NCBI GenBank assembly: GCA_024515975.1
Contig: JAMSKV010000009.1
Coordinates: forward strand, 62,001-126,000
Direction: 5' to 3'
Origin: Endosaccharibacter trunci
Lineage (GTDB): Bacteria; Pseudomonadota; Alphaproteobacteria; Acetobacterales; Acetobacteraceae
Length of the DNA: 64,000 nucleotides
In this document: positions 46,297 through 58,193 of the stretch, one piece after another
How positions within the stretch are numbered: position 1 is the first letter of the stretch
Layout of the letters: every line of letters starts with the position of its first letter
Notes under the pieces: generated by a model
What the model saw: only the letters and a program-made list of their open reading frames with translations
What the model was told of the DNA's origin: nothing
Databases searched by the model: none
Position numbers and translations under genes: made by a program

Positions 46297-47166
46297 ATGC
46301 GCGCCGTGACCCTTTCCCGCTTCCGGAACATCTCCCTGGCCGGCCTTGCCGCGACGGCGCTCCTCGCCGGCCCGGCGCATGCGCAGATGGAAAGCCGCGA
46401 GGCGATCTCGTTACAGAACCAGATTCTCGAACTGCGGCACGAGGTCGAACAGATGGGGTCCGGCGGTGGCGCCTCGGTGCAGCCCGTCGCGCCGCCGATC
46501 GGCGGCCAGGCGCCCGTCGGCGGCGATACGAACGGACTGTCCGCCCAGCTCCTGGAGCGGGTGCAGACGCTGGAACAGCAGGTGCGCGACATGCGCGGCG
46601 AACTCGATCAGCTCACCAATCAGGTGCAGCAGCAGAATGCCACGCTGAGCAAGCAGATCAGCGACCTGAGCTTCAACATGCAGAATGGCGGCGCCGCCGC
46701 GGCTGCCGCCGGAGGGGCCGCCGCAGCGGGAGCGGCCACGACGACGCCGGCGCCGGCGGCTGCCCCCGTGCCGGCCGCGCGACGCACGCCCGAAGCCTCC
46801 CTGGCGGCGGGCAACGCCGCCCTGGCTCGTCGCGACTATGCCGCGGCGCAGCAGGACGCCCAGGAGGTGCTGTCCGGTCCGCGTGGTCCGCGTCAGGTCG
46901 ATGCCCAGTTCCTGCTGGGGCAGTCGCTCGCCGGCCAGCGCCAGTATCAGCAGGCGGCCGTGGCCTATTACGACGCCTATAACCGCGCGCCACGTTCCGG
47001 CCGGGCCCCTGACGCCCTTCTCGGCGTTAGCGCATCCATGCTGGCGCTGGGCGACAAGGGCGCGGCGTGCGAGGCGCTTGCCAAGATGCATGCCGAGTTC
47101 CCGCAGCCTGCGCCGCGCGCCAAGGCGGCCTACGCCTCCCTGCGCAGCCGCGCCGCCTGCCGCTGA
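46297..47166 (+). CDS. cpoB: Cell-division coordinator CpoB (YbgF), tol-pal-associated TPR protein
   Basis: The 289-residue periplasmic protein has a signal peptide (ending AHAQM), an N-terminal coiled coil (about 30-125, with ISLQNQILELRHEVEQ and LERVQTLEQQVRDMRGEL), an Ala/Pro linker and three TPR-type repeats (about 165-285). CpoB coordinates peptidoglycan synthesis with Tol-Pal constriction during division. The ATG at 46297 has GAGG seven bases upstream. It follows the pal terminator, so it may have separate control. Confidence 0.92.
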   Translation: MRAVTLSRFRNISLAGLAATALLAGPAHAQMESREAISLQNQILELRHEVEQMGSGGGASVQPVAPPIGGQAPVGGDTNGLSAQLLERVQTLEQQVRDMRGELDQLTNQVQQQNATLSKQISDLSFNMQNGGAAAAAAGGAAAAGAATTTPAPAAAPVPAARRTPEASLAAGNAALARRDYAAAQQDAQEVLSGPRGPRQVDAQFLLGQSLAGQRQYQQAAVAYYDAYNRAPRSGRAPDALLGVSASMLALGDKGAACEALAKMHAEFPQPAPRAKAAYASLRSRAACR

Positions 47167-47227
47167 GCCTTCGGCCCGCCACGCCGCCGCTCCGGTCGGA
47201 TCGGCGCGGACCGGGCAGGGTTCGGGG

Positions 47228-48505
47228 ATGATGACGCCGGATCCGATCGGGGCCGGGGAGTTCGCCGGCTGGATGGACCGGCTCGGTCCCTGGCCAAGGC
47301 CCGGATCGGCCCCGCCCGTTGCCGTGGCTGTTTCCGGTGGCGCCGACAGTCTGGCACTGGCCCTGCTCGCCGCCGGCTGGGCGGAAGCGCGCGGGTTTCC
47401 CGTTCTGGCGCTGGTGGTGGATCATGGATTGCGGGAGGAGTCGTCCGGCGAAGCCGCTTTGACCCTCCGGACCCTGGAGCGGCACGGCATCGCCGCGCGC
47501 CTGCTGCCGCTCGCGGGACTGGCGCGCGGTCCCGGTTTGGCCGAGCGCGCCCGCGATGCGCGCTACCAGACGCTGCTGCAGGCCTGCGCCGAGGCGGGCG
47601 CGGTGGATCTGCTGCTTGGCCATCACCGCTCCGACCAGGCCGAAACCGCGCTGATCCGGCGCCGCGCCAGCAGCGGGGTCAGTGGTCTGTCCGGCATGTC
47701 GCCACTGCTGGAGCTGGATACGGTGCGTCTGCTCCGTCCGTTTCTGCGCGTCGATCCGGCCAGTTTGCGCGCCACGCTGGTCGCGCGGGGCCTGTCCTGG
47801 ATCGAGGACCCGTCCAACCGGGACCGGCGCGCCGAACGGACGCGCGTGCGGGAGGAGCTCGCAACAGCGGCGGTCCTGCGCGCCGAATTGCTGCGTCACG
47901 CGGATGCGGCCGGGCAGGAGCGGGCGGATGCGCGCGCCGCGGATGCCGCGCTTCTGGCTGGAACGGTCTCGCTCCGCCCGGAAGGGTTCGCCCTGCTGCC
48001 GCCGGTTCTGGTGCCGGAAGACGCCCTGGCCGCGCTGATCCGGACCGTCGGCGGGCGGCCGCATCGTCCGGCGTCCGAGGCGGTGCGTCGTCTGGTACGG
48101 GTGCCCCGCGCCGCTACGCTGGCGGGAACGCGTCTGCTGCCGGCCGGGCGCTGGGGGGAGGGCTGGCTGCTGGTGCGGGAAACCGATTCATTGGCCGGAC
48201 CCGCTCCGGCTTTGCCGGGCGCGCGATGGGACGGCCGGTTCGTTCTGCGCGGCTCGGTTCCAGACGGCGAGCAGACCTTCATCGCCGCGCTCGGCGCCGA
48301 TGCCGCCAGCTTGCGCCGCCGGAGCCGTCTGCCTGCGGCGGTGCTGCAGGCTCTGCCATCGCTGCGCGCGGCGGATGGTGCGCTGCTCGCCGTGCCGCAT
48401 CTGGGCTGGCGTGCCGATCCGCGCGTCGAGGCGGTCTCGTTCCGCTTCCAGCCCACCATGCCGGCCAGCGAATCGACCCCGTTCAGCATTCTTGAGAGGC
48501 TTTGA
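47228..48505 (+). CDS. tilS: tRNA(Ile)-lysidine synthetase TilS
   Basis: The 425-residue enzyme puts lysine on cytidine 34 of the AUA-reading isoleucine tRNA. The PP-loop SGGADSLAL is at about 35-43, followed by VVDHGLREES and GHHRSDQAET. The C-terminal region has the WxGR-type stretch (ARWDGRFVLR) and weaker TilS-C features. A second ATG follows directly (MMTPD). It lies 61 bases after cpoB. The late part is Arg-rich but shows no frameshift. Confidence 0.92.
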   Translation: MMTPDPIGAGEFAGWMDRLGPWPRPGSAPPVAVAVSGGADSLALALLAAGWAEARGFPVLALVVDHGLREESSGEAALTLRTLERHGIAARLLPLAGLARGPGLAERARDARYQTLLQACAEAGAVDLLLGHHRSDQAETALIRRRASSGVSGLSGMSPLLELDTVRLLRPFLRVDPASLRATLVARGLSWIEDPSNRDRRAERTRVREELATAAVLRAELLRHADAAGQERADARAADAALLAGTVSLRPEGFALLPPVLVPEDALAALIRTVGGRPHRPASEAVRRLVRVPRAATLAGTRLLPAGRWGEGWLLVRETDSLAGPAPALPGARWDGRFVLRGSVPDGEQTFIAALGADAASLRRRSRLPAAVLQALPSLRAADGALLAVPHLGWRADPRVEAVSFRFQPTMPASESTPFSILERL

Positions 48506-48571
48506 TCCGATCCTGCGGCGTCGGCCCTACCGGGCGGGCCCTGCCGTCCCAATCTAGCGTAGCAGTGTGGA

Positions 48572-48600
48572 ATGGCATTGCCGGCCCGACCGGGTATGAT
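48572..48600 (+). promoter_or_regulatory. Candidate ftsH promoter
   Basis: ATGGCA (48572-48577) and TATGAT (48595-48600) are 17 bases apart, about 80 bases before the ftsH ATG. The -10 is good and the -35 is moderate. Confidence 0.35.
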
Positions 48601-48682
48601 CGCACCTCGCGTTTCGGGATCGGCCCGATCGGTGTCGGCACGCGGCAGGGATCGGGACGTCGAGCATGAACTGTAAGGCAAG

Positions 48683-50605
<1,923 letters not shown>

Positions 50606-50609
50606 ACGG

Positions 50610-50640
50610 AAAGGGGCTCCGCGCAGGCGGGGCCCTTTTC
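50610..50640 (+). terminator. Rho-independent terminator after ftsH
   Basis: Thirteen-base arms AAAGGGGCTCCGC (50610-50622) and GCGGGGCCCTTTT (50627-50639), two G-U pairs, loop GCAG, with the T tract in the right arm. It ends ftsH five bases past its stop. Confidence 0.85.
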
Positions 50641-50669
50641 GTCTGGCTGGCGACAACTACCGTTTGCGA

Positions 50670-51143
50670 TCAGCAATCTCCGATCGTCTCGACGACGTGA
50701 CGGAGGTCGGGATTGGTTCCGTACAGACACGCCGGCGGCAGCGCGGCGAGCACATCGGCACGAGCGGCCAGATCGCCGCCATCGACAGTCATCACCAGCC
50801 CTAACCCGTGGATCAGGTCGAACAGGAGCGGCTTGTAGAACTCCCTGTCCATGAGTCGCCAAAAATGCAGGCTGACGAGCTCGGCCTTGTGTATCAGGAA
50901 GCTGGCGTCCTCGCAGATCAACCAGTTTCGTTCGAGCGCTAAATCTGCCGACACGAGGTCGGGATCTGCGGCCTTGGCTCTCTCCCATGTCGTCTCGACG
51001 ATCCGCGAGAGGTCGACTTCGGTGCCGTCGTCCGGCGGGGCAATGGGCAGCCCATGGCGGGCCAGGACGATGCTGATGGGCTCGATGTCCAGTGTCGCCC
51101 AGTCGGTCACGCCGGGCTGCAGCAGGATGACGTCGACACCCAT
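50670..51143 (-). CDS. Hypothetical 157-residue protein inserted between ftsH and folP
   Basis: I do not recognise this protein. It is a soluble alpha/beta-looking chain: MGVDVILLQPGVTDWATLDI, an Asp/Glu-rich middle (VDLSRIVETTWERAKAADPD), an SLHFWRLMDREFYKPLLFDLIHGLGLVMTV segment (given in part) and a short C-terminus ending in Cys. The size and acidic character resemble polymorphic-toxin immunity proteins, but no toxin is near; this is only a suggestion. A strong GGAGAGA site precedes the ATG. It is on the opposite strand to its neighbours, is visibly less GC-rich, and breaks the usual ftsH-folP order, so it probably arrived by transfer. Confidence 0.6.
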   Translation of the reverse strand: MGVDVILLQPGVTDWATLDIEPISIVLARHGLPIAPPDDGTEVDLSRIVETTWERAKAADPDLVSADLALERNWLICEDASFLIHKAELVSLHFWRLMDREFYKPLLFDLIHGLGLVMTVDGGDLAARADVLAALPPACLYGTNPDLRHVVETIGDC

Positions 51144-51212
51144 CTGTTCTCTCCGGAGGCCGGCGACGAACCAGCCAATATGTCGTGCGATTGCCTGCCA
51201 ACAATGGCTCGA

Positions 51213-51229
51213 TTGTATCGATATTACAA
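51213..51229. promoter_or_regulatory. A/T-rich palindrome upstream of the inserted orphan gene
   Basis: Arms TTGTA (51213-51217) and TACAA (51225-51229) with a seven-base centre, 70 bases upstream of the minus-strand orphan and about 80 bases before folP. It could be an operator for either. The low GC suggests it came with the orphan. Confidence 0.3.
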
Positions 51230-51305
51230 CGAGAACCGGCCGCGTCGTCGGTCTCGCGATCGCAGCCGACCTGGCGCATACGGAGGATCAGAAAGAACTG
51301 GCGCA

Positions 51306-52325
51306 ATGACCGACAGCTTGATCGTCCCGCTCGGCTTGTTGCACGGCGAGGCGGCGCACCATGCCTGCGACGCGGGCCTGGCGCTGCCGCTCGCCGGCGG
51401 CCCGTCTGCGTTCACCGTTTGCGGCCTGAGCGGCCCGGACGGGATGCAACTGGTCCGGGTGGGCGATCGTCCCGCCAGCTGGCAGCAGACGCTGGCGCGT
51501 CTGACCCGCCCGCTCCCGGCCGCCGGACTGCCGCCCGGCGCGCTGGTGATGGGCATTCTCAACGTCACGCCGGACAGTTTCAGCGATGGCGGCCGGCATT
51601 CGGCGCCTGCTGCTGCGATCGACGCGGCGCTGCGCATGCGCGAGCAGGGCGCCGACCTGATCGACGTGGGCGGGGAAAGCACCCGTCCGGGCGCCGCCCC
51701 GGTGACGCCGGCGGAGGAGCAGGATCGCGTCCTGCCGGTGGTCGAGCGGCTTCGGGCCGAGGGCATCCTCGTTTCGGTCGACACGCGCAACGCCGTCACC
51801 ATGCGCGCGGCGCTGCGGGCCGGCGCCACGGCGATCAACGACGTGTCCGCCCTGGCGCACGACCCGGAGGCGGGCAGGGTGGTGGCGGAAGCCGGCTGTC
51901 CGGTGATGCTGATGCACATGCGCGGCACGCCGCAGACCATGGGCGCGCTGGCGCAGTACGACGACGTGGCGGTGGAGGTGACGCGCGAACTCGCCGCCTC
52001 CGTGGCGCGCGCGGTCGCCGCCGGCATCGCGCCGGACCGCATCCTGGTGGATCCGGGCCTCGGCTTCGCCAAGACCACCGCGCACAATCTGGAGCTCCTG
52101 CGACGCCTGCCGATCCTGCTGAATCTCGGCTGCCGCATCGTTCTGGGCGCGTCGCGCAAGCGCTTCGTGGGCGAGATCGGCGGCGAGCCCGATCCGTCTC
52201 GGCGCGACCCCGGCTCGCTCGCCGCCATCCTGCCGGCGCTGGCGATTCCCGACATCGTGCTGCGCGTGCACGACGTCCCCGGCACGGTGCAAGCGGTGCG
52301 ACTCTGGCGAGCCATGCACGGCTGA
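51306..52325 (+). CDS. folP: Dihydropteroate synthase
   Basis: The 339-residue enzyme joins hydroxymethyl-dihydropterin and p-aminobenzoate in folate synthesis, and is the sulfonamide target. The family core begins at [15 protein letters not shown] (82-95), with GGESTRPG (122-129), [21 protein letters not shown] and [15 protein letters not shown]. The first about 80 residues are an extra N-terminal segment not needed in the E. coli enzyme, but it has normal codon use and seems part of the gene. The ribosome-binding site at 51306 is weak. glmM follows after 43 bases. Confidence 0.93.
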   Translation: MTDSLIVPLGLLHGEAAHHACDAGLALPLAGGPSAFTVCGLSGPDGMQLVRVGDRPASWQQTLARLTRPLPAAGLPPGALVMGILNVTPDSFSDGGRHSAPAAAIDAALRMREQGADLIDVGGESTRPGAAPVTPAEEQDRVLPVVERLRAEGILVSVDTRNAVTMRAALRAGATAINDVSALAHDPEAGRVVAEAGCPVMLMHMRGTPQTMGALAQYDDVAVEVTRELAASVARAVAAGIAPDRILVDPGLGFAKTTAHNLELLRRLPILLNLGCRIVLGASRKRFVGEIGGEPDPSRRDPGSLAAILPALAIPDIVLRVHDVPGTVQAVRLWRAMHG

Positions 52326-52368
52326 GCTAGAGCAGGCGCAACGCACAGAGAAGTCGGGAGCGTCGCGC

Positions 52369-53723
<1,355 letters not shown>

Positions 53724-53727
<4 letters not shown>

Positions 53728-54518
53728 AGGGCAGGGTGCTGATCGTCGCCGGCAGCGATTCCGGCGGCGGGGCCGGCATCCAGGCCGATATCAAGACCGT
53801 CACCGTGCTGGGCGGTTTCGCGATGACGGCGATCACGGCGCTGACAGCCCAGAACACGCTCGGCGTCCATGACATCCTGCCGGTTCCCGCCGCCTTCGTC
53901 GGCACGCAGATCGATTGCGTGCTGGACGATCTCGGCGCCGACAGTTTCAAGATCGGCATGCTGGGCGATCCGGCACTGATCGAGTGCGTGGCCGATCGAC
54001 TCGGCCGCCACCCGGAAACGCCTCTGGTGCTGGACCCGGTGATGGTGGCCAAGGGCGGCCAGCCTCTCCTGGCGGCGAGCGCCGTATCCGCGCTCAAGCG
54101 CTCGCTGCTGCCTTTGGCAGCGTTGCTGACCCCGAACCTGCCTGAAGCCTCCGTGCTGTGCGGCCGCGCGATCGAGACCGAGGACGATATGCGCCACGCG
54201 GCCGACATGCTGCTGACGCTGGGCGTGCCAGCCGTGCTGCTCAAGGGCGGCCATCTGCCGGGCGACGTGGTGACCGACATGCTGGCGACGGAAGACGGCA
54301 TCACCCTGTTCTCCGCGCCGCGTATCGAGAGCCGTCACACGCACGGCACCGGCTGCACCCTGGCCAGCGCCATCGCCACCGGCCTGGCGCAAGGCATGGC
54401 GCTGCAGGACGCCGTGGATCGCGGCAGAACCTATACCAGGCGCGCGATCGAGACAGCGCCCGGCTTCGGCGCCGGGGCCGGTCCGCTCAACCACGCGACG
54501 CACCTGCTGGCGGACTGA
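53724..54518 (+). CDS. thiD: Hydroxymethylpyrimidine/phosphomethylpyrimidine kinase
   Basis: The 264-residue kinase phosphorylates hydroxymethylpyrimidine twice for thiamine synthesis. Ribokinase-fold features: [44 protein letters not shown] and [16 protein letters not shown] with the catalytic Asp neighbourhood. It overlaps glmM by four bases. No riboswitch is needed or seen, because it is the last gene of the folP-glmM-thiD run. Confidence 0.94.
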
Positions 54519-54671
54519 TCGCAGGATCGGCCGCGTCCGGACAGGCGTAAGGTGACCCGAGAGAGACAGTTCGCAACAATGCTGGCGCTGGCTCGGGATC
54601 GCCTATCGATCCGGCTTTTCCGCCCAGCGGAACGCTGCCAAGGTTGCGGTCGCAACGCTTGAGTAACGAAA

Positions 54672-55643
54672 ATGCGTTTTCGGCTCCTGGTCCTGCTTCT
54701 CCTTGGCGCCGGTCTGGCAGGGTGCGCCGATGACCCGCAGCTCGGACAAGGCTGCGTGATGGAGACCGTGGCCGAGTTGCCGGTTCTGAACGATCGTGGT
54801 TCTCCCGTGGTGGAAGTCGCGATCAATGGCGCGAAATCGGCGTTCGTTGTCGATACGGGGGCGCGCGTTTCATTGATCTACGAGGACGCTGCGGAGCGGC
54901 TGGGGCTGCCGAGCGATCCGGAACATTTCCATCTGCTGAACGGCATCGGTGGATCGGTATTCTCGCATTTGGTGACGGTCGATAAATTGTCGCTCGGAAC
55001 GGCCGCCGCGCGGCATGTGGAACTGGACTCCGTTCCGGGCGGCCGGCCGCGAAGCGTCGGCGGCCTGCCTGTGATCGGACTGTTCGGCGGCGACTTCCTG
55101 GCGAATTATGACGTCGAGTTCGATCTGCCCGGCCATCTCGTCACGTTGTTCAAGGAAGTTCACTGCTCGAATAACCTCCGGCCTTGGCAGACCGGCGACT
55201 ATTATCGTCTGCCGTTCACGCTGGAGAACGAGACGGCCATCCGGTTCGATATCGCGATCAACGGCCACAACGAGTCTGTCGTGCTCGACAGCGGCGCCTT
55301 TCGCACCATCATCGACAACGATGCCGCAAACGATGGGGGCGCCAACCGACAGACCATGGCGCAAGATCGCACGAATATTGCCCGCGGCATCGACGGCAAC
55401 GGCCTGATCGCGCACAGGCACCGCTTCGATTCGCTTGACATCGGTCCGGAACATTTCGCGCCGGCCTATCTCGACGTCGCCGATCTGGACACGCCCGGCC
55501 TGGTCGGCGCGGATTTCTTTCGGGCCCGCAAGGTCTGGATTTCCTACCCCCATCAGGTGTTCTACGTGCAGCGCGTCTTGTTTCCGCACCGGGCCGCGCC
55601 GAAGCAGCCGGACGCGACGAGCCCGAACGCGCCGAAACATTGA
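54672..55643 (+). CDS. Lipoprotein with two retropepsin-like aspartyl protease motifs
   Basis: The 323-residue protein has a lipobox (LAGC, C18; Ala at +2, so outer-membrane directed). Two clan-AA aspartyl protease half-domains follow. The first has [13 protein letters not shown] (Asp at 61) with [16 protein letters not shown]. The second has [13 protein letters not shown] (Asp near 206) with [17 protein letters not shown]. Each DTG/DSG motif with its downstream hydrophobic-GADF element is a complete retropepsin half, so one chain could form the two-Asp active site, as in pepsin. The role may be processing of envelope proteins. It stands alone between thiD and rpmJ. Confidence 0.8.
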   Translation: MRFRLLVLLLLGAGLAGCADDPQLGQGCVMETVAELPVLNDRGSPVVEVAINGAKSAFVVDTGARVSLIYEDAAERLGLPSDPEHFHLLNGIGGSVFSHLVTVDKLSLGTAAARHVELDSVPGGRPRSVGGLPVIGLFGGDFLANYDVEFDLPGHLVTLFKEVHCSNNLRPWQTGDYYRLPFTLENETAIRFDIAINGHNESVVLDSGAFRTIIDNDAANDGGANRQTMAQDRTNIARGIDGNGLIAHRHRFDSLDIGPEHFAPAYLDVADLDTPGLVGADFFRARKVWISYPHQVFYVQRVLFPHRAAPKQPDATSPNAPKH

Positions 55644-55711
55644 CAGAAACCGGCGAGGCCCTTATTCGCGCGGTTCCTCGCGGCGCTGGCGCCGCTCACG
55701 AAGGTCGGACC

Positions 55712-55837
55712 ATGAAGATCAGAAACAGCCTGAAGTCGGCGAAGCTGCGCGACAAGGATTGCCGCGTCGTTCGTCGTCACGGCAAGGTGTACGTCATCAA
55801 CAAGAAGAACCCGCGCATGAAGGCCCGCCAGGGCTGA
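55712..55837 (+). CDS. rpmJ: Ribosomal protein L36 (zinc-independent type)
   Basis: The 41-residue protein [41 protein letters not shown] (given in two parts) is the L36 form of alphaproteobacteria. It has one cysteine, so it lacks the four-ligand zinc site of the classic form. It is a small protein of the large ribosomal subunit. The ATG at 55712 follows AAGG. The gene ends nine bases before the TPR gene. Confidence 0.92.
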   Translation: MKIRNSLKSAKLRDKDCRVVRRHGKVYVINKKNPRMKARQG

Positions 55838-55846
55838 TCGCCGCTG

Positions 55847-56491
55847 ATGGCTGATCCGGCGCTGCCGCGCTCCGACGCCGCGCCCTGTCCCGCTTTGGCG
55901 AGGCGGGCGTCCGCGGTTCGGAGCGCGTGGCGCCGTGCTTGCGTTCTCCTGCTGCTGACCGCCGCCGCAGCCGCGCCGAGTCCCGCACCCGCTCTCGCCG
56001 CATCGGCGTCCGACCAGAAGGTCGGGGCGCTCGAAGCGGCGTTGCTGCATGCGCCCGATGCCGATCACGCCGATATCCTGCAGGCCAAGCTCGCCGATGC
56101 GCGTATGGCGGCTCTGTCGCCGACGACCCGGCTGCTGGTTCGGCGCGCCCAACGCGAGCTGGACACGAATCAGGGCCAGGACGCGTTTGCGGACGCGTCC
56201 GACGCCATTGCTCTGGAGCCCGACCGTGCGGTGCTCTGGCGTGAACGCGCCTCGATCGAGGGCGCCATGGGCGATGCCGACGCCGCCGTGCGCGACCTGG
56301 GCGGCGCCTTGTCGCGCGACCCGGCCGATCTGGAATCCTGGGCCGGGCTGGCCGCCGTCGCCGAGAAGACCGGCCGCTACGACCGCGCGGTGGAGGCCTG
56401 GCAGCACGTTCTGCTGCTGGCTCCGGCCTATCGCAATGGTGTCGCCCGCCTGCACGCCTTGCAGCGCAAGGCACGCGGCGAGCCGACCTGA
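55847..56491 (+). CDS. Secreted TPR-repeat protein
   Basis: The 214-residue protein has a long, basic N-terminus with a hydrophobic signal (about 30-52, LALAA site), then three TPR-like repeats (about 90-205), such as FADASDAIALEPDRAVLWRE, AVRDLGGALSRDPADLESW and YDRAVEAWQHVLLLAP. TPRs bind partner proteins. No enzyme is visible. It follows rpmJ closely. Confidence 0.7.
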   Translation: MADPALPRSDAAPCPALARRASAVRSAWRRACVLLLLTAAAAAPSPAPALAASASDQKVGALEAALLHAPDADHADILQAKLADARMAALSPTTRLLVRRAQRELDTNQGQDAFADASDAIALEPDRAVLWRERASIEGAMGDADAAVRDLGGALSRDPADLESWAGLAAVAEKTGRYDRAVEAWQHVLLLAPAYRNGVARLHALQRKARGEPT

Positions 56492-56640
56492 CGGAAGGAC
56501 GGGCGGGCGACGCTTTTGCCTCCGCCATGGATCGGGTCCGCTTCAAGGCTCGTCAGCGAGCCGAACGAGTGATTTCGGGCAGATCGCCCGGGTCAGGCAG
56601 AGATGTCTGGTGAGGCGCTGCGGCTCGGGTCGCCGCCGGC

Positions 56641-57195
56641 TCAGCTCGAGATGGGGTTCTGGCCCGCCTTCGCCCGCCATTCCGACACGCTTTGCCCCCA
56701 AAGATCGACCCGTCTGGTTTGCAGCGGCGGCGGCAAGGTGGTCGGGCCGATCAGACGCGAGCCGACCGAGCGCGCCACGGCGATGGAGGCCGCGTTCTCC
56801 GGGTCGATGACGTGGGCGATGGACGGCCAGTGCAGGGTGTCGAACGCGAACGCCGCGGCGGCGATGACGGCTTCGCGGGCGTAGCCGCGCCCTTGATATG
56901 CCGGCAGCACGCCGTAGCCGATCTCGGGAGCCGGCCAGCCGACATGGTCGATCGGGCCGACTCGGCCGATCCAATCGCCGGTCTCGCGCAGCAGAACGGA
57001 GAACATGCCGAACCCCTGCAAAGCCCAGCAGCCGGCCGACATGGTCAGGCTGCGCCATGCCTCCGGGCGGCCGATCGGGCCGCCGAGGAAGCGCATCGCG
57101 GCGGGATCGGCGGAAAACGCGGCCCAGCCGTCCAGGTCGCCACGTTCGGGGGGACGCAGGATCAGCCGCTCGGTGTGCAGCAGGGGACTGGCCAT
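56641..57195 (-). CDS. RimJ/RimL-like GNAT N-acetyltransferase
   Basis: The 184-residue GNAT has LHTERLILRPPERGDLDGWA, the acetyl-CoA loop PEIGYGVLPAYQGRGYAREA and NAASIAVARSVGSRL. Targets may be protein N-termini or small molecules. Ten bases separate it from the MotB-like gene, so it is probably the last gene of that operon. The 149 bases downstream to the TPR gene hold nothing I recognise. Confidence 0.85.
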   Translation of the reverse strand: MASPLLHTERLILRPPERGDLDGWAAFSADPAAMRFLGGPIGRPEAWRSLTMSAGCWALQGFGMFSVLLRETGDWIGRVGPIDHVGWPAPEIGYGVLPAYQGRGYAREAVIAAAAFAFDTLHWPSIAHVIDPENAASIAVARSVGSRLIGPTTLPPPLQTRRVDLWGQSVSEWRAKAGQNPISS

Positions 57196-57205
57196 TCCCG
57201 TTTCC

Positions 57206-58189
57206 CTAGCGGTCGGTCAGCCTGAGTTCGATGCGCCGGTTATGCGCCATCGCGTCGGCCGAACTGCCATTGTCGATCGGCTGGTATTGCGAGAAGGCGG
57301 TCGCGGCGAGGTGCTGGGGCGGGATTCCCTCGGCGATCAGGAGCTTGACCACGGTGATGGCGCGGGCGGCGGACAGCTCCCAGTTGGTCGGGAACTGGCT
57401 GCCCTTGATCGGCTGCCTGTCGGCGTGGCCGTCCACGCGCAGGATCCAGGGGATGTCCTTGGGGATCTCGGCGCCGATCTGCTTCAGCGTCTTGGCCAGG
57501 GTCTTGATCTGGTCGCGGCCGGCCGGCGACAGATCGGCGCTGCCGACGGGGAACAGCACCTCGCTCTGGAACACGAAGCGGTCGCCGACCACGCGTATGC
57601 CGGGCTTGTGCGCCAGAAGGGCGGACAGACGGCCGAAGAACTCGGAGCGGTAGCGCTTCAGCTCCTCGACCTTGTCGGCCAAAGCGAGATTCAGCTTGTT
57701 GCCCAGGTCCGTGATCTTGGCGTCCCGGTCCGCCACGTCCTTTCTGGAGATGTCGAGCGCGGCCGCGATGGCGGCGAGCTGCTTCTGAAGCTCCGCGAGC
57801 TGCTGGTTCAGCAGCGTGACCTGGTTCTGGGCGTCGGCGCCAAGCTTCGTCTGTGCGCTGAGCTGCTGCTGCAGGGCCGCCTCGGCGGCCGCGTCTCGGC
57901 TATGCGCGGCCAGGTCCTTCTCGTGCTGCGTGTTCAGCGTGGCGACGGAAAGCTGCAGCGTGTTCACCTTGCCCTTCTCCATGGAGAGGAGCTGGGTGAG
58001 CTGGTTCATCTCGCGCGTGAGCTTGTCGAGCGCGGTCTGGCGTCCGGTCAGGGCGGCGGACAGGAAGGCCTGCGCCAGCACGAACACCAGCAGCACGAAG
58101 ATGATGACCATGAGCAGCGTCGACAAAGCGTCCACATAGCCCGGCCACGCGTCGAGACCGTTGCCGCGTGCTCCGCGCCGGCGCGCCAT
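57206..58189 (-). CDS. MotB-like stator/peptidoglycan-binding protein
   Basis: The 327-residue protein has one N-terminal membrane helix with a key Asp at 20 (PGYVDALSTLLMVIIFVLLV), a long coiled-coil region (about 45-175), and a C-terminal OmpA-type peptidoglycan-binding domain (EVLFPVGSADLSPAGRDQI, RVDGHADRQP, AHNRRIELRL). This is the plan of MotB, but the membrane Asp is placed as in a proton channel and the long coil is unusual. No flagellar genes are near, so it is not the flagellar stator gene. It follows the MotA-like gene by four bases. Confidence 0.82.
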   Translation of the reverse strand: MARRRGARGNGLDAWPGYVDALSTLLMVIIFVLLVFVLAQAFLSAALTGRQTALDKLTREMNQLTQLLSMEKGKVNTLQLSVATLNTQHEKDLAAHSRDAAAEAALQQQLSAQTKLGADAQNQVTLLNQQLAELQKQLAAIAAALDISRKDVADRDAKITDLGNKLNLALADKVEELKRYRSEFFGRLSALLAHKPGIRVVGDRFVFQSEVLFPVGSADLSPAGRDQIKTLAKTLKQIGAEIPKDIPWILRVDGHADRQPIKGSQFPTNWELSAARAITVVKLLIAEGIPPQHLAATAFSQYQPIDNGSSADAMAHNRRIELRLTDR

Positions 58190-58193
58190 CGGA

